From assembly GCA_002354655.1 (NCBI GenBank), contig DELY01000048.1, positions 62,001 through 126,000 on the forward strand: DNA of 64,000 nt. Direction: 5' to 3'. The position numbers and the translations under genes were made by a program. Each line of letters starts with the position of its first letter. Position 1 is the stretch's first letter. The stretch comes from Pseudomonas sp. UBA2684 (lineage in GTDB: Bacteria; Pseudomonadota; Gammaproteobacteria; Pseudomonadales; Pseudomonadaceae). Under the pieces are notes generated by a model that had not been told where the DNA came from, did no database searches, and saw only the letters and a program-made list of their open reading frames with translations. Below, piece by piece: positions 11,122 to 22,310 of this stretch.

Positions 11122-11426
11122 GTGCTATTCCGATGGAGCACGGTCTGGCGCTGGCCGCCGTGCTGTTCAGCCTGGGCCTGGTTGGCCTGATGGTGCGCCG
11201 TAACATCCTCTTCGTGCTGATGAGCCTGGAAGTGATGATGAACGCCGCCGCCCTGGCCTTCGTCGTCGCTGGCGCCCGCTGGGGCCAGGCCGACGGCCAG
11301 GTGATGTTCATTCTGGTGATCACCCTGGCAGCCGCCGAGGCCAGTATCGGCCTGGCGATCCTGCTGCAACTGTATCGCCGCTTCCATACCCTCGATATCG
11401 ACGCTGCCAGCGAGATGCGCGGATGA
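11118..11426 (+). CDS. nuoK: NADH-quinone oxidoreductase subunit K
   Basis: 102 residues, three helices, MrpC-like. The membrane-buried glutamates of the proton path are visible in [13 protein letters not shown] and [13 protein letters not shown]. It overlaps nuoJ and nuoL by 4 nt at each end, so the three genes are translationally coupled. Confidence 0.97.
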   Translation: MSAIPMEHGLALAAVLFSLGLVGLMVRRNILFVLMSLEVMMNAAALAFVVAGARWGQADGQVMFILVITLAAAEASIGLAILLQLYRRFHTLDIDAASEMRG

Positions 11427-13270
11427 ACCTTCTATTTCTGACCTGTCTGTTCCCGCTGCTCGGTTGGCTGATCCTGGCCTTCTCCCGCGGGCGTTTCTCG
11501 GAAAACACCGCCGCGGTGATCGGCGTCGGCTCGGTTGGCCTGTCCGCCCTCACCGCCGCTTGGATCATCTGGCAGTTCAACGTTGCCCCACCCGAAGGCG
11601 GCGTGTACACCCAGCTGCTCTGGCAGTGGATGAGCGTGGAGGGTTTTACCCCGAGCTTCACCCTCTACCTCGACGGTTTATCGCTGACCATGCTCGGCGT
11701 GGTCACCGGTGTGGGCTTTTTGATTCACCTGTTCGCCAGCTGGTACATGCGCGGCGAAGAGGGGTACTCGCGCTTCTTCGCCTACACCAACCTGTTCATT
11801 GCCAGCATGCTGTTCCTGGTACTCGGCGATAACCTGCTGTTCCTGTATTTCGGCTGGGAAGGCGTGGGCCTGTGTTCCTACCTGCTGATCGGCTTCTACT
11901 TCAAGCACACGCCGAACGGCAATGCCGCGCTGAAGGCCTTTATCGTCACCCGCGTCGGCGATGTGTTCATGGCCATCGGCCTGTTCATCCTGTTCTTCCA
12001 GCTCGGCACCCTGAACATCCAGGAGCTGATGGTATTGGCGCCGCAGAAGTACGTGGCCGGCGACACCTGGCTGTGGGTCGCCACCCTGATGCTGCTCGGC
12101 GGCGCGGTCGGTAAATCCGCGCAGCTACCGCTGCAAACCTGGCTGGCTGACGCCATGGCCGGTCCGACCCCGGTCTCCGCACTGATCCACGCGGCGACCA
12201 TGGTCACCGCCGGTGTATACCTGATCGCACGCACCCACGGGCTGTTCCTGCTGACCCCGGAGATCCTCGAACTGGTCGGCATCGTCGGCGGCGTAACCCT
12301 GGTGTTGGCCGGCTTTGCCGCCCTGGTGCAGACCGATATCAAGCGCATCCTCGCCTACTCGACCATGAGCCAGATCGGCTACATGTTTCTCGCCCTGGGC
12401 GTCGGCGCCTGGAGTGGGGCGATCTTCCACCTGATGACCCACGCCTTCTTCAAAGCCTTGCTGTTCCTCGCCTCAGGTGCGGTGATCAACGCCTGCCACC
12501 ACGAGCAGAACATCTTTAAGATGGGCGGCCTGTGGAAGAAACTGCCACTGGCCTACGCCAGCTTCCTGGTCGGCGGTTCCGCACTGGCCGCCTTGCCGCT
12601 GATCACCGCCGGTTTCTACTCGAAGGACGAAATCCTCTGGGAAGCCTTCGCCAGCGGTCATCAGGAGCTGCTCTACGCTGGCCTGCTGGGCGCGCTGCTG
12701 ACCTCGATCTACACCTTCCGCCTGATCTTCATCACCTTCCACGGCGAGCAGAAAACCGACGCACATGCCGGCCACGGCATCGCGCACTGGCTGCCATTGT
12801 CGACGCTGATCGTGCTCTCGACCTTCGTCGGTGCGCTGATCACCCCACCGCTGGCCGGCGTACTGCCGCAAAGCGTCGGGCATGCCGGTGGCGCAGCCCA
12901 GCACAGCCTGGAAATTGCCTCGGGCGCCATCGCCCTGGCCGGCATCCTGCTGGCCGCCCTGCTGTTCCTCGGCAAACGCCGCATCGCCAGCGCCATCGCG
13001 CAGAGCGCGCCGGGGCGTTTCCTGTCGGCCTGGTGGTTCGCCGCCTGGGGCTTCGATTGGCTGTACGACAAGCTATTCGTCAAACCCTATCTGCTGACGT
13101 GTCGCCTACTGGGCCGCGATCCGATCGACGGCAGCATTAGCCTGATCCCACGCCTGGCGCGTGGCGGCCACAGCATTCTGAGCCGCAGCGAAACCGGGCA
13201 GTTGCGTTGGTACGCAGCATCGCTCGTTGGCGGTGCGGTGCTGGTATTCGCCGCCGTCCTGTTGGTCTGA
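11423..13270 (+). CDS. nuoL: NADH-quinone oxidoreductase subunit L (antiporter-like)
   Basis: 615 residues, at least 14 hydrophobic helices and the long C-terminal lateral helix region. It is the distal proton-pumping subunit, homologous to MrpA. Conserved pieces: [13 protein letters not shown] and [20 protein letters not shown] with its buried glutamate, [19 protein letters not shown] with the following [10 protein letters not shown], and [22 protein letters not shown] overlap with nuoK. It is followed by a 39-nt gap to nuoM with AAAGGAA as ribosome binding site. Confidence 0.97.
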   Translation: MNLLFLTCLFPLLGWLILAFSRGRFSENTAAVIGVGSVGLSALTAAWIIWQFNVAPPEGGVYTQLLWQWMSVEGFTPSFTLYLDGLSLTMLGVVTGVGFLIHLFASWYMRGEEGYSRFFAYTNLFIASMLFLVLGDNLLFLYFGWEGVGLCSYLLIGFYFKHTPNGNAALKAFIVTRVGDVFMAIGLFILFFQLGTLNIQELMVLAPQKYVAGDTWLWVATLMLLGGAVGKSAQLPLQTWLADAMAGPTPVSALIHAATMVTAGVYLIARTHGLFLLTPEILELVGIVGGVTLVLAGFAALVQTDIKRILAYSTMSQIGYMFLALGVGAWSGAIFHLMTHAFFKALLFLASGAVINACHHEQNIFKMGGLWKKLPLAYASFLVGGSALAALPLITAGFYSKDEILWEAFASGHQELLYAGLLGALLTSIYTFRLIFITFHGEQKTDAHAGHGIAHWLPLSTLIVLSTFVGALITPPLAGVLPQSVGHAGGAAQHSLEIASGAIALAGILLAALLFLGKRRIASAIAQSAPGRFLSAWWFAAWGFDWLYDKLFVKPYLLTCRLLGRDPIDGSISLIPRLARGGHSILSRSETGQLRWYAASLVGGAVLVFAAVLLV

Positions 13271-13309
13271 CCTGAATATGCCTATTTTGCGAAAGGAACC
13301 CCGCCCATC

Positions 13310-14839
13310 ATGATTCTGCCTTGGCTAATCCTGATCCCTTTTATCGGCGGCTTGCTGTGCTGGCTGGCTGAGCGCTTCGGCAACACCCTGCCGCGCTGGA
13401 TAGCGCTGTTGACCATGACCCTGCTGTTCGGCCTCGGCCTCTGGCTGTGGGCCACCGGCGACTTCAGCCTGGCCCCCGCGCCAGGTGCAGACCCGGTGTG
13501 GGCCGCTGAATTCCAGGTGCAGTGGATCGAGCGCTTCGGTATCAGCGTGCACCTGGCGCTGGATGGCCTGTCGGTGCTGATGATCAGCCTCACCGGCCTG
13601 CTCGGCGTGCTCTCGGTGCTCTGCTCCTGGCATGAAATCCAGAACCGCGTCGGCTTCTTCCACCTCAACCTGATGTGGATTCTCGGCGGCGTGGTCGGCG
13701 TGTTCCTGGCCGTCGACCTGTTCCTGTTCTTCTTTTTCTGGGAAATGATGCTGGTGCCGATGTATTTCCTCATCGCGCTCTGGGGTCATAGCGGCAGTGC
13801 CGGCAAAACCCGCATCACCGCCGCCACCAAGTTCTTTATCTACACCCAGGCCAGCGGCCTGGTGATGCTGGTGGCGATCCTCGCGCTGGTGTTCGTGCAC
13901 TACAACAGCACCGGCGTGCTGACCTTCAACTACGCCGACCTGTTGAAGACCGAACTGGCGCCGGGCACCGAATACCTGCTGATGCTCGGGTTCTTCATCG
14001 CCTTCGCGGTGAAATTCCCGGTGGTGCCATTTCACTCCTGGTTGCCGGATGCCCACGCCCAGGCACCGACTGCCGGTTCCGTGGACCTCGCCGGTATCCT
14101 GCTGAAAACCGCGGCCTACGGCATGATCCGCTTCGCCCTGCCGCTGTTCCCCAACGCTTCTGCGGAATTCGCGCCAATCGCCATGGGCCTGGGCGTGTTC
14201 GCCATCGTCTATGGCGCGCTGCTGTCGTTCGCGCAGACCGACATCAAACGTCTGGTGGCCTACTCCAGCGTGTCGCACATGGGCTTCGTGCTGATTGCCA
14301 TCTATTCCGGTAGTCAAATCGCCCTGCAAGGCGCGGTGGTGCAGATGCTCGCCCACGGCCTGTCCGCCGCCGCGCTGTTTATCCTCTGCGGCCAGCTCTA
14401 CGAACGCCTGCACACCCGCGACATGCGCGAGATGGGCGGCATCTGGGCGCGCATGCCCTGGCTGCCGGCGCTGAGCCTGTTCTTCGCCGCTGCGGCGCTG
14501 GGCCTGCCGGGTACGGGTAACTTCGTCGGCGAGTTCCTGATCCTGATCGGCACCTTCCCGGCGGCGCCATGGATCACCGTGCTCGCCGCCACCGGCCTAG
14601 TGTTCGGTTCGGTTTACTCGCTGATCATGATCCACCGCGCCTACTTCGGCCCAGCCAAGGCGGATGGCGCCCTGCTCGGCCTGAAAGCTCGCGAATTGGG
14701 CATGGTGCTGTTCTTGGCCGTGTTGCTGATCCTGCTCGGCGTCTACCCGCAGCCGGTGCTCGACACCTCCGCCGCCAGCATGCATGGCGTGCAGCAGTGG
14801 ATGAACACGGCCCTCACTCAACTCGCCTCGGCCCGGTAG
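13310..14839 (+). CDS. nuoM: NADH-quinone oxidoreductase subunit M (antiporter-like)
   Basis: 509 residues, about 14 hydrophobic helices, second antiporter-like proton channel of the membrane arm. The key glutamate helix reads LFLFFFFWEMMLVPMYFL. The KFPVVPFHSWLPDAHAQAP lysine/histidine segment and DIKRLVAYSSVSHMGFVL are also present. Length and motifs are normal. Confidence 0.97.
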   Translation: MILPWLILIPFIGGLLCWLAERFGNTLPRWIALLTMTLLFGLGLWLWATGDFSLAPAPGADPVWAAEFQVQWIERFGISVHLALDGLSVLMISLTGLLGVLSVLCSWHEIQNRVGFFHLNLMWILGGVVGVFLAVDLFLFFFFWEMMLVPMYFLIALWGHSGSAGKTRITAATKFFIYTQASGLVMLVAILALVFVHYNSTGVLTFNYADLLKTELAPGTEYLLMLGFFIAFAVKFPVVPFHSWLPDAHAQAPTAGSVDLAGILLKTAAYGMIRFALPLFPNASAEFAPIAMGLGVFAIVYGALLSFAQTDIKRLVAYSSVSHMGFVLIAIYSGSQIALQGAVVQMLAHGLSAAALFILCGQLYERLHTRDMREMGGIWARMPWLPALSLFFAAAALGLPGTGNFVGEFLILIGTFPAAPWITVLAATGLVFGSVYSLIMIHRAYFGPAKADGALLGLKARELGMVLFLAVLLILLGVYPQPVLDTSAASMHGVQQWMNTALTQLASAR

Positions 14840-14860
14840 TCGGTCATGGAAAGCAGCGTT

Positions 14861-16348
14861 ATGCAATTTACCGTTCAACACTTCATCGCCCTGCTGCCGC
14901 TGCTGGTCACCAGCGCCACGATTATCGTGGTGATGCTGGCCATCGCCTGGAAGCGTAACCACGCCTTGACCTTCGTCTTGTCGGTGCTGGGCCTCAACCT
15001 GGCCTTGCTGTCGATCATTCCAGCACTCAAGGTCGCGCCGTTGCAGGTCACCCCGCTGCTGCTGGTGGATAACTTCGCCTGTTACTACATGGCGCTGGTG
15101 CTGGCCGCGACCCTGGCCTGCGTGACCCTGACCCATGCCTATCTCGGCGAGGCCACCGTCGGCACTGGCGGAGCCAGCACGCAAGGCTACCCAGGCAACC
15201 GCGAAGAGATGTACCTGCTGATGCTGCTGTCCGCCGCGGGCGGGCTGGTACTGGTCAGTGCGCAGCACCTCGCAGGCCTGTTCATCGGCCTGGAACTGCT
15301 CTCGGTGCCGGTTTACGGCATGGTCGCCTACGCCTTCTTCAACAAGCGTTCGCTGGAAGCCGGCATCAAGTACATGGTGCTGTCGGCTGCCGGCAGCGCC
15401 TTCCTGCTGTTTGGCATGGCGCTGTTGTATGCCGAGTCGGGCAGCCTGAGTTTCGCCGAAATCGGCACCAACCTGGTGACCTACGGCAGCAGCCTGTTGG
15501 TGCAGATCGGCATCGGCATGATGCTAATCGGCCTGGCGTTCAAGTTGTCGCTGGTGCCCTTCCACCTGTGGACGCCGGATGTTTACGAAGGCGCGCCGGC
15601 ACCGGTGGCGGCGTTTTTGGCGACGGCCAGCAAGGTCGCGGTGTTTGCCGTGTTGCTGCGTCTCTACCAAATATCCCCGGCCACCGCCGGCGGCTGGCTG
15701 AACGACTTGCTGACGGTGATCGCCATCGCCTCGATCCTCTTCGGCAACCTGCTGGCCTTGCTGCAAAGCAACCTCAAGCGTCTGCTCGGTTACTCCTCGA
15801 TCGCCCATTTCGGTTACCTGCTGGTGGCGCTGGTGGCCAGTAAAGGCCTGGCCGTGGAAGCCATCGGCGTGTACCTGGCCACCTATGTGCTGACCAGCCT
15901 CGGCGCCTTCGGCGTGGTCACCCTGATGTCCACGCCTTACAACGGCCGCGATTGCGATGCGTTATACGAATACCGCGGCCTGTTCTGGCGGCGGCCGTAC
16001 CTGACCGCCGTGCTTACCGTGATGATGCTGTCGCTGGCCGGCATCCCGCTGACCGCCGGCTTTATCGGCAAGTTCTACGTGATCGCCGCGGGTGTGCAAG
16101 CGCAACTCTGGTGGCTGCTCGGCGCCCTGGTACTGGGCAGCGCCATCGCGGTGTTCTACTACTTGCGCGTGGTGGTCACCCTGTTCCTCAGCGAGCCGAA
16201 CCTGCGCCGTCACGATGCACCGTTCAACTGGGGCCAGCGTGCCGGCGGGATCATGCTGCTGTTCGTCGCCTTGCTGGCCTTCTTCCTCGGCGTCTACCCG
16301 CAGCCGTTGTTGGAGTTGGTGCAACAGGCCGGCCTCGCGGTCCTCTGA
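14861..16348 (+). CDS. nuoN: NADH-quinone oxidoreductase subunit N (antiporter-like)
   Basis: 495 residues, 14 hydrophobic helices, third antiporter-like subunit of complex I and last gene of the operon. It shows [40 protein letters not shown] and [20 protein letters not shown] 14861 ([13 protein letters not shown]) is preferred: GGAAAG lies 7 nt upstream and the product starts like other Pseudomonas NuoN. The upstream in-frame ATG 14846 has no SD. Confidence 0.96.
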   Translation: MQFTVQHFIALLPLLVTSATIIVVMLAIAWKRNHALTFVLSVLGLNLALLSIIPALKVAPLQVTPLLLVDNFACYYMALVLAATLACVTLTHAYLGEATVGTGGASTQGYPGNREEMYLLMLLSAAGGLVLVSAQHLAGLFIGLELLSVPVYGMVAYAFFNKRSLEAGIKYMVLSAAGSAFLLFGMALLYAESGSLSFAEIGTNLVTYGSSLLVQIGIGMMLIGLAFKLSLVPFHLWTPDVYEGAPAPVAAFLATASKVAVFAVLLRLYQISPATAGGWLNDLLTVIAIASILFGNLLALLQSNLKRLLGYSSIAHFGYLLVALVASKGLAVEAIGVYLATYVLTSLGAFGVVTLMSTPYNGRDCDALYEYRGLFWRRPYLTAVLTVMMLSLAGIPLTAGFIGKFYVIAAGVQAQLWWLLGALVLGSAIAVFYYLRVVVTLFLSEPNLRRHDAPFNWGQRAGGIMLLFVALLAFFLGVYPQPLLELVQQAGLAVL

Positions 16349-16354
16349 GGTCAT

Positions 16355-16377
16355 GCAGAGCCCGGCCAGGGCTCTGC
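16355..16377 (+). terminator. GC-rich hairpin directly after nuoN
   Basis: Perfect 9-bp stem GCAGAGCCC / GGGCTCTGC with a 5-nt loop, 6 nt after the nuoN stop. It lacks a T-run, so it may act as an mRNA 3'-end stabiliser or a weak terminator. Confidence 0.5.
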
Positions 16378-16469
16378 GTCCCGCCGACCTTGAGCGCAAC
16401 ACAGCGCTGTCAGGACCTTGCTGAACAGCTCGCGGTCAAGACCGCGCTCATGCAACACCACAGAAGCAT

Positions 16470-16492
16470 AAAAAAGGGCGCCTTAGGCGCCC
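16470..16492 (-). terminator. Rho-independent terminator of the sCache chemoreceptor gene
   Basis: Stem GGGCGCC-TTA-GGCGCCC at 16476-16492 with AAAAAA at 16470-16475, i.e. a T-run after the stem on the minus strand. It lies 24 nt beyond the stop codon at 16517. Confidence 0.85.
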
Positions 16493-16516
16493 TCATTCCA
16501 TTCGATCAACCCCGCA

Positions 16517-18199
16517 TCAGATACGGAACTGGCGCACCAGTGCGCCTAAGCGTTCACCGAGGCCGGCAAGGTTGCGTGCAGTTTGTGCCCCTTGTTGGGT
16601 TTCATCGGCCACGCTGTCCACCGACACCGCAATCTGGTGCACGCTGCGGTTGATCTCCTCAGCCACTGCGGTCTGCTCCTCGGCCGCGCTGGCGATTTGC
16701 GCGTTCATCGCGTTGATGGTGCCAATCAGCTGCGCGATGGCGTCCAGCGAAGAGCCGGCCTTGTTGGCCTGCTCGCTGCTCAGTTCGCCAGCATCGCTGG
16801 ACTGCCGCATCGAGGAAACCGCCTCATGCGTGCCTTTTTGCAAGCGGTCGATCATCCCCTGAATTTCCTGGGTGCTCTGCTGCGTGCGGCTGGCCAAGGC
16901 ACGCACCTCATCGGCGACCACGGCAAAACCTCGCCCAGCCTCACCGGCGCGCGCGGCTTCGATGGCGGCGTTGAGCGCCAACAGATTGGTCTGCTCGGCA
17001 ATCGAGCGGATTACATCGAGCACGCTGACAATCGACGACACGTCCTTCTGCAAACTGTCGAGCGACACGCCGCTCTCGCGAATATCCAGCACCAGCGCAT
17101 GGATGCTGGCAATGCTGCCATTGACCACCAGCTTGGCGGCCTGGCCTTCAAGGTCGGTCTTTTGTGCGGCAACCGCAGCGCCTTGGGCACTTTGGGCAAC
17201 CTCATGGGCTGCCGCGGACATCTGATTGATGGCCGTGGCGACTTGATCGGTTTCGTGTCGCTGCTGCTGCATGGCGTGCTCGGAGCGTTGTGTTTGCGCC
17301 GAGACCTGGCCGACCAGCTCGGTCAACTGCCCGGTCATCTCGACGATCTGCCGCACCAGACCGTGGATCTTCTCGACGAAACGGTTGAACGAACCCGCCA
17401 GTTGCCCCAGCTCGTCGTCGCCAGTGATTGGCAGGCGACGGGTCAGGTCGCCCTCGCCGGCGGCAATGTCGTCGAGGTTGTTTTTGATCTGCTGCAACGG
17501 CCGCAGGAAGGTATTGCTGAGGATCACCCCCAACACGCCGAATACCAGCAGCAGGATCGCCGCGATCACCAGGATGCTGGTGATGATGGTGCCGATACGC
17601 TCGTCGATGGCGTCCTGCACTTTGGCGATTTCGGCTTCGACACCATCGAGGTTGATCGCCGCGCCCACCGCCATGTCCCACTTCGGCAGGTAATAGCTGT
17701 ACGCCAGTTTCGGCACCAGGATCGCCTCGTTACCCGGCAACGCCGACGAGTAATTGACGTAGTAGGTATTGTTCTTCGCAACGTTGACCAACTCACGGTT
17801 GAGGTAAACGCCGTTCGGGTCACGGCGATCCGCCAGGCTCTTGCCGACATCCACCGGGCTGTCGCCGCGGAACAGGCGCACCACATTGGAATCGTGGCCG
17901 AAGAAGTAACCATCCTTGCCGAACTTGATCTTCGCCAGCACGGCAATCGCCTGTTCACGGCTGGCCATATCGCCCGATGCGGCGGCGTCATAGAGCGTCT
18001 GCACCGAGCCCAGGGCGATCTGCACGTAATGCTGCAATTCGGTGCGGCTTTCCAGCAGCAAGCGCTCGCGGGTTTCTTCCACTTCCGCCGCCGCCAGGTT
18101 CTGCAACACTTTGGCCGCCGCGCCACTGAGTACCAGGGCAAACAGAATGACGGGCACCAGGGCCAGCAGCACCACTTTTGATTTCAATGTCAGGCGCAT
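16517..18199 (-). CDS. Methyl-accepting chemotaxis protein, sCache type (CtpM-like)
   Basis: 560 residues. TM1 at about 9-31; periplasmic single-Cache domain about 35-200 with the typical [12 protein letters not shown] and [19 protein letters not shown]2 about 203-228; HAMP ([20 protein letters not shown]) and a long signalling coiled coil with the tip sequence [20 protein letters not shown]. The C-terminus (LVRQFRI) lacks a CheR/CheB-binding pentapeptide. Length, sCache type and place downstream of nuoN match PAO1 PA2652 (CtpM, malate receptor) as I remember it, so an organic-acid ligand is a reasonable inference but not shown. It sits next to a transporter and a second receptor. No convincing sigma-28 promoter was found upstream. 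Confidence 0.93.
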   Translation of the reverse strand: MRLTLKSKVVLLALVPVILFALVLSGAAAKVLQNLAAAEVEETRERLLLESRTELQHYVQIALGSVQTLYDAAASGDMASREQAIAVLAKIKFGKDGYFFGHDSNVVRLFRGDSPVDVGKSLADRRDPNGVYLNRELVNVAKNNTYYVNYSSALPGNEAILVPKLAYSYYLPKWDMAVGAAINLDGVEAEIAKVQDAIDERIGTIITSILVIAAILLLVFGVLGVILSNTFLRPLQQIKNNLDDIAAGEGDLTRRLPITGDDELGQLAGSFNRFVEKIHGLVRQIVEMTGQLTELVGQVSAQTQRSEHAMQQQRHETDQVATAINQMSAAAHEVAQSAQGAAVAAQKTDLEGQAAKLVVNGSIASIHALVLDIRESGVSLDSLQKDVSSIVSVLDVIRSIAEQTNLLALNAAIEAARAGEAGRGFAVVADEVRALASRTQQSTQEIQGMIDRLQKGTHEAVSSMRQSSDAGELSSEQANKAGSSLDAIAQLIGTINAMNAQIASAAEEQTAVAEEINRSVHQIAVSVDSVADETQQGAQTARNLAGLGERLGALVRQFRI

Positions 18200-18303
18200 T
18201 GTCCTTTCCTCGAGAAACGCTCATGCCCAATACCGGGCAATCTCCCGCTTACCTGCGGCATGAGACGGCGTGCTGTTGTGGGAGCGCTCGACCACAGCGC
18301 CAA

Positions 18304-18338
18304 ATAAAACGGGGCTACCGGTGTATCGGCAGCCCCGT
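18304..18338 (-). terminator. Rho-independent terminator of the antiporter-family gene
   Basis: Stem of GGGGCT paired with AGCCCC, extended inward by CCG/CGG around GTGTAT. On the minus strand it is followed by GTTTTATTT (complement of 18302-18310). It lies 48 nt after the stop codon at 18386. Confidence 0.75.
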
Positions 18339-18385
18339 GCAGAGGTTAAGCGCGGTTTGTTCGAATGCCGAGCACTCGCAATCGC

Positions 18386-19705
18386 TTACAGCACCATCGC
18401 GGCGACCCAACCAAACACCAGTAACGGCAAGTTGTAGTGCAGGAAGGTTGGCACCACGCTGTCCCAGATGTGGCTGTGCTGGCCATCGACGTTGAGGCCC
18501 GAAGTCGGCCCCAGGGTCGAGTCGGAGGCCGGCGAGCCGGCATCGCCCAGCGCGCCGGCAGTACCGACGATGCAGACGATGGCCAGCGGGCTGAAGCCCA
18601 GCTGCACGCCCAGCGGCACGAAGATCGCCGCAATGATCGGCACCGTGGAGAACGACGAACCGATGCCCATGGTCACCAGCAGGCCAACCAGCAACATCAG
18701 CAGTGCACCAATGGCTTTGTCGTGGCCAATCATCGCGGCCGAGCTATCGACCAGGGTTTTTACCTCGCCGGTGGCTTTCATCACTTCGGCGAAACCGGCG
18801 GCGGCAATCATAATGAAGCCGATCATCGCCATCATCTTCATGCCCTCGGTAAACAGGCCGTCGGCTTCTTTCCAGCGCACCACGCCGGAGATCGAAAAAA
18901 TCACGAATCCCACCAGCGCGCCGATGATCATCGAGTCCAGCCACAGCTGCACGACGAAGGCTGCGGCAATCGCTACGCCCGCCACTAACAGGCTCAAGGG
19001 GTTGTAGGCAACGTCGATGCGCTCGGCTTGTTCGACCTTCGCCAGGTCATAGACACGCTTCTTGCGGTAGCTGAACAACACCGCCACCAGCAGACCGCAC
19101 AGCATGCCCAGGGCCGGAATCGCCATGGCCTCGGTAACATTTACCGCACTGATGTCGACGCCAGCCTTGGCCACGTTAGCCAGGAGGATCTCATTGAGGA
19201 AAATCCCGCCAAAGCCCACCGGCAGGAACATGTAGGGCGTAATCAGGCCGAAAGTCAGTACGCAGGCGATCAAGCGCCGATCCAGCTGCAATTTGCTCAA
19301 CACGTACAGCAGCGGCGGCACCAACAGCGGAATGAAGGCGATGTGGATCGGCAGGATATTCTGCGAAGCCACCGCCACCGCCAGCAACAGGGCAATCAAG
19401 ACCCACTTAAGCATGCCGCCGCCCTGCATGTCCTGCTTGCCGACCATGGCCAAGGCCTTGTCGGCCAACGCGTGGGCCAAGCCGGATTTGGCAATCGCCA
19501 CGGCAAACGCACCGAGCAACGCATAGGACAACGCCACCGTCGCGCCGCCGCCCAGGCCTTTGTTGAACGCGGCCAGCGAACCCTCAACGCCCAGACCGCC
19601 AAGCAAGCCACCGGCCAAGGCGCCAATGATCAAGGCGACCACCACATGCACCCGGCACAGGCTGAGGATCAGCATGATGCCGACTGCTGCAATTACTGCA
19701 TTCAT
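18386..19705 (-). CDS. Na+/H+ antiporter-family (NhaC/YuiF-like) membrane transporter
   Basis: 439 residues, about 11-12 hydrophobic helices. Family-specific segments: [50 protein letters not shown] and [19 protein letters not shown]. YuiF-like members of this family have been linked to amino-acid uptake rather than Na+/H+ exchange, so the substrate is open. Start ATG 19705 has GGAG 6 nt upstream. The gene is equivalent in position to PAO1 PA2653, between two chemoreceptors, which suggests that transport and taxis serve related compounds. Confidence 0.85.
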   Translation of the reverse strand: MNAVIAAVGIMLILSLCRVHVVVALIIGALAGGLLGGLGVEGSLAAFNKGLGGGATVALSYALLGAFAVAIAKSGLAHALADKALAMVGKQDMQGGGMLKWVLIALLLAVAVASQNILPIHIAFIPLLVPPLLYVLSKLQLDRRLIACVLTFGLITPYMFLPVGFGGIFLNEILLANVAKAGVDISAVNVTEAMAIPALGMLCGLLVAVLFSYRKKRVYDLAKVEQAERIDVAYNPLSLLVAGVAIAAAFVVQLWLDSMIIGALVGFVIFSISGVVRWKEADGLFTEGMKMMAMIGFIMIAAAGFAEVMKATGEVKTLVDSSAAMIGHDKAIGALLMLLVGLLVTMGIGSSFSTVPIIAAIFVPLGVQLGFSPLAIVCIVGTAGALGDAGSPASDSTLGPTSGLNVDGQHSHIWDSVVPTFLHYNLPLLVFGWVAAMVL

Positions 19706-19920
19706 GAAACGCTCCTAGTGAAGCTTTTGCTGGAGAAACCCAAGAACCTGCCGCCAGTTGGCGGCATACCCCGAAAAAAGCCGCGTACTCTGCCGCAAGC
19801 GTCCTGGGCTGTCAAAAATACCCTGTGCGAAATACTGAGCAAATTGTGCATAATTCTTGCCTGCCAGTTTCACATCAGCCCGAACGGTCCAATAAAAGCG
19901 TCACCGCGCACTGCTTTTGA

Positions 19921-19947
19921 TCAAGAAAGCCGCGTACGCGCCGATAG
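19921..19947 (+). promoter_or_regulatory. Sigma-28 (FliA) promoter of the dCache chemoreceptor
   Basis: TCAAG at 19921-19925, a 14-nt spacer, then GCCGATAG at 19940-19947. This closely matches the Pseudomonas FliA consensus (TCAAG/TAAAG - N14-15 - GCCGATAA). It ends 37 nt before the ATG of the chemoreceptor, which is coordinated with flagellar late-class expression. Confidence 0.8.
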
Positions 19948-19983
19948 TGGACGTGTAGTACAACGAAGTAAGGAACCGCCCCC

Positions 19984-22128
19984 ATGCTGTTCAGCCGTCT
20001 TTCGATCCAGTGGAAAATCACCCTGCTTGCCGGGCTCTGCTTATTGGCCATCGTGACGTTATTGGTGGGCGCCTCGCTCTACCAATCCACGCGCAGTGCC
20101 GAGCTGGTGCGCAGCTCCAGTAGCAGCATGCTCGAACAGAGCGCCAAGCTACGCCTGCAAGCGCGCGGCGAGTTGCAGGCGATCCGCATCCAGCGTTACT
20201 TCATGGATGCCTACCAATACGGCAAGGGGTTTTCCCGGCAGATTCTGTTTCTCCGCGAACAGGCGGAAAAACGCTTCCTCGATGCCTTCGACCTGCGCGA
20301 AGACCTGACCCGCCAAGTGCGCAGCAGCCTGGAAGCCAACCCCTCGCTGCTCGGTCTGTACGTGGTGTTCGAGCCTAACGCCCTGGATGGCAAGGACGAA
20401 CTGTTCGTCGATCAGGCCGAGCTGGGCAGCAACGACAACGGGCGTTTCTCGCTGTACTGGGCACAGCCACAGCCCGGCAAGCTGGAATCGGAGTCGATGA
20501 CCGAGGAATTGCTCAACGACACCAAGACCGGTCCAAGCGGCGATCCCTATAACGCTTGGTACACCTGCCCGCGCGACAACCGCAAAACCTGCGTGCTGGA
20601 GCCTTACTTCGATGAAGTCGGCGGGCAGCAGGTGCTGATGACCAGCATCGCCTTCCCCCTCGAACTGGACGGCAAAGTCGTCGGCGTGATGGGCGTCGAT
20701 ATCAGCCTCGACAGCCTGCAACAGCTGAGCAGCGAGGCGAACCGCGAGCTCTATGACGGCCAAGGGCATGTCAGCATCCTCAGCCCGTCGTCGCTGCTGG
20801 CCGGCCATAGCCGCGATGCCAGCCTGCTGAGCCAACCGGTCGACAAAGCGTATGCCGAGCATGCCAGCGAATTACGCAGCCGCATCGCTAACGGCGAAGC
20901 GGCCGAGTTGCAGCACGGCGACATGCTGCGCGTGCTGCAACCGTTCAAGCCGATTCCCGAATCCAAGCCTTGGAGCGTGCTGCTGGAGGTGCCGGAAAAA
21001 GTCCTGCTGGCCCCCGCGCTCACCCTCGAACAGCAACTTGAACAGCGCCGCACCGGCGACAGCGCCGTGGCCCTGCTGATTGGTCTGGTGGCCATGCTGC
21101 TCGGCTTGCTGCTGATGTGGTTGACCGCCCGCGGGGTGACCAAGCCGATTCTCGGCGTGGCCGCGATGCTGAAGAATATCGCCAGCGGCGAAGGCGATCT
21201 GACCCGCCGCCTGGACTACGCCAAGCAGGATGAGCTGGGCGAATTGGCAGGCTGGTTCAACCGCTTCCTCGACAAACTTCAGCCGATCATCGCCGACGTC
21301 AAACGCAGCGTGCAGGATGCGCGCAGCACCGCCGACCAGTCGGCGGCTATTGCCAGCCAAACCAGCGCCGGCATGCAGCAGCAGTTCCGCGAAGTCGACC
21401 AGGTGGCCACTGCTTTCCAGGAAATGAGCGCCACCGCTCAGGATGTCGCGCACAACGCCGCGCAAGCCGCCGAGGCCGCGCGCAGTGCCGACCAGGCCAG
21501 TCGCGAAGGCCTCGGGGTGATCGGCAAAACCACCTCGACCATCGAACTGCTGGCCAACGAAATGAACGTGGCTATGCAGGAAGTCGAGGGCCTGGCCAAC
21601 AGCAGCGAACAGATTGGCTCGGTGCTCGAAGTGATCCGCTCGATTGCCGAGCAGACCAACCTGCTGGCGCTCAACGCCGCCATCGAAGCGGCGCGCGCCG
21701 GTGAGGCGGGTCGTGGCTTCGCGGTGGTCGCCGATGAAGTGCGTAACCTGGCCAAACGCACCCAGGACTCAGTGGAGGAAATCCGCCAGGTGATCGAGGG
21801 TCTGCAAAGCGGCACCAAGGAAGTGGTCAGCACCATGAGCAGCAGCCACCGTCAGGCCCAGGGCAGTGTCGAGCAGGTCGAGCAGGCAGTCGCCGCCCTG
21901 CAACGCATCAGCCAAGCCGTCAGTGTGATCACCGACATGAACCTGCAAATCGCCAGCGCCGCCGAAGAACAGAGTTCGGTGGCCGAGGAAATCAACCGCA
22001 ACGTCGCCTCGATTCGCGATGTCACCGAAGCGATCTCCGGCCAGGCCGACGAGTCGGCACAGGTCAGCCAGGACCTCAACCGCCTGGCCAACCACCAACA
22101 AGGCCTGATGGATCAATTCCGTGTCTGA
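19984..22128 (+). CDS. Methyl-accepting chemotaxis protein, dCache type (TlpQ-like)
   Basis: 714 residues. TM1 about 10-32; large periplasmic double-Cache domain about 35-355 with [33 protein letters not shown] and [17 protein letters not shown]2 about 358-382; HAMP; signalling domain with the tip [20 protein letters not shown]. Size and position (after a CtpM-like receptor and transporter) fit PAO1 PA2654, TlpQ, reported to sense histamine, polyamines and ethylene. The amino-acid-type dCache arginine (R before WY in PctA) is replaced here (NAWY), which fits an amine rather than an amino-acid receptor. The ligand remains inference. Driven by the sigma-28 promoter at 19921-19947. Confidence 0.93.
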   Translation: MLFSRLSIQWKITLLAGLCLLAIVTLLVGASLYQSTRSAELVRSSSSSMLEQSAKLRLQARGELQAIRIQRYFMDAYQYGKGFSRQILFLREQAEKRFLDAFDLREDLTRQVRSSLEANPSLLGLYVVFEPNALDGKDELFVDQAELGSNDNGRFSLYWAQPQPGKLESESMTEELLNDTKTGPSGDPYNAWYTCPRDNRKTCVLEPYFDEVGGQQVLMTSIAFPLELDGKVVGVMGVDISLDSLQQLSSEANRELYDGQGHVSILSPSSLLAGHSRDASLLSQPVDKAYAEHASELRSRIANGEAAELQHGDMLRVLQPFKPIPESKPWSVLLEVPEKVLLAPALTLEQQLEQRRTGDSAVALLIGLVAMLLGLLLMWLTARGVTKPILGVAAMLKNIASGEGDLTRRLDYAKQDELGELAGWFNRFLDKLQPIIADVKRSVQDARSTADQSAAIASQTSAGMQQQFREVDQVATAFQEMSATAQDVAHNAAQAAEAARSADQASREGLGVIGKTTSTIELLANEMNVAMQEVEGLANSSEQIGSVLEVIRSIAEQTNLLALNAAIEAARAGEAGRGFAVVADEVRNLAKRTQDSVEEIRQVIEGLQSGTKEVVSTMSSSHRQAQGSVEQVEQAVAALQRISQAVSVITDMNLQIASAAEEQSSVAEEINRNVASIRDVTEAISGQADESAQVSQDLNRLANHQQGLMDQFRV

Positions 22129-22143
22129 CAGGTTGCGTACGCG

Positions 22144-22210
22144 AGAGCGGCTTCAGCCGCGAAAGGCTTGCACGCAGAGCTGACGCACCGTGGCTAAAGC
22201 CACTGCCATG
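22144..22210. repeat. REP-like inverted repeats (degenerate)
   Basis: AGCGGCTTCAGCCGCGAA at 22146-22163 is a typical Pseudomonas REP palindrome. A second hairpin GTGGCTAAAGCCAC lies at 22190-22203. They sit just downstream of the chemoreceptor gene, as REPs usually do. Confidence 0.65.
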
Positions 22211-22310
22211 AGCAGCGGTGGCGCCATTCGAGCGTTCGGCTGACGTGCCCCTCCTTGCCGCGCAGGCCTGCTGCCGCTAGCCTGCGCGTTTCTATTTTGG
22301 GGGATCGCAC

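Noticed and set aside
18200-18300. Sigma-28 promoter for the sCache chemoreceptor
   Set aside because: The best candidate (GTAAG ... CCCGGTATT on the minus strand) has wrong spacing and a poor -10.
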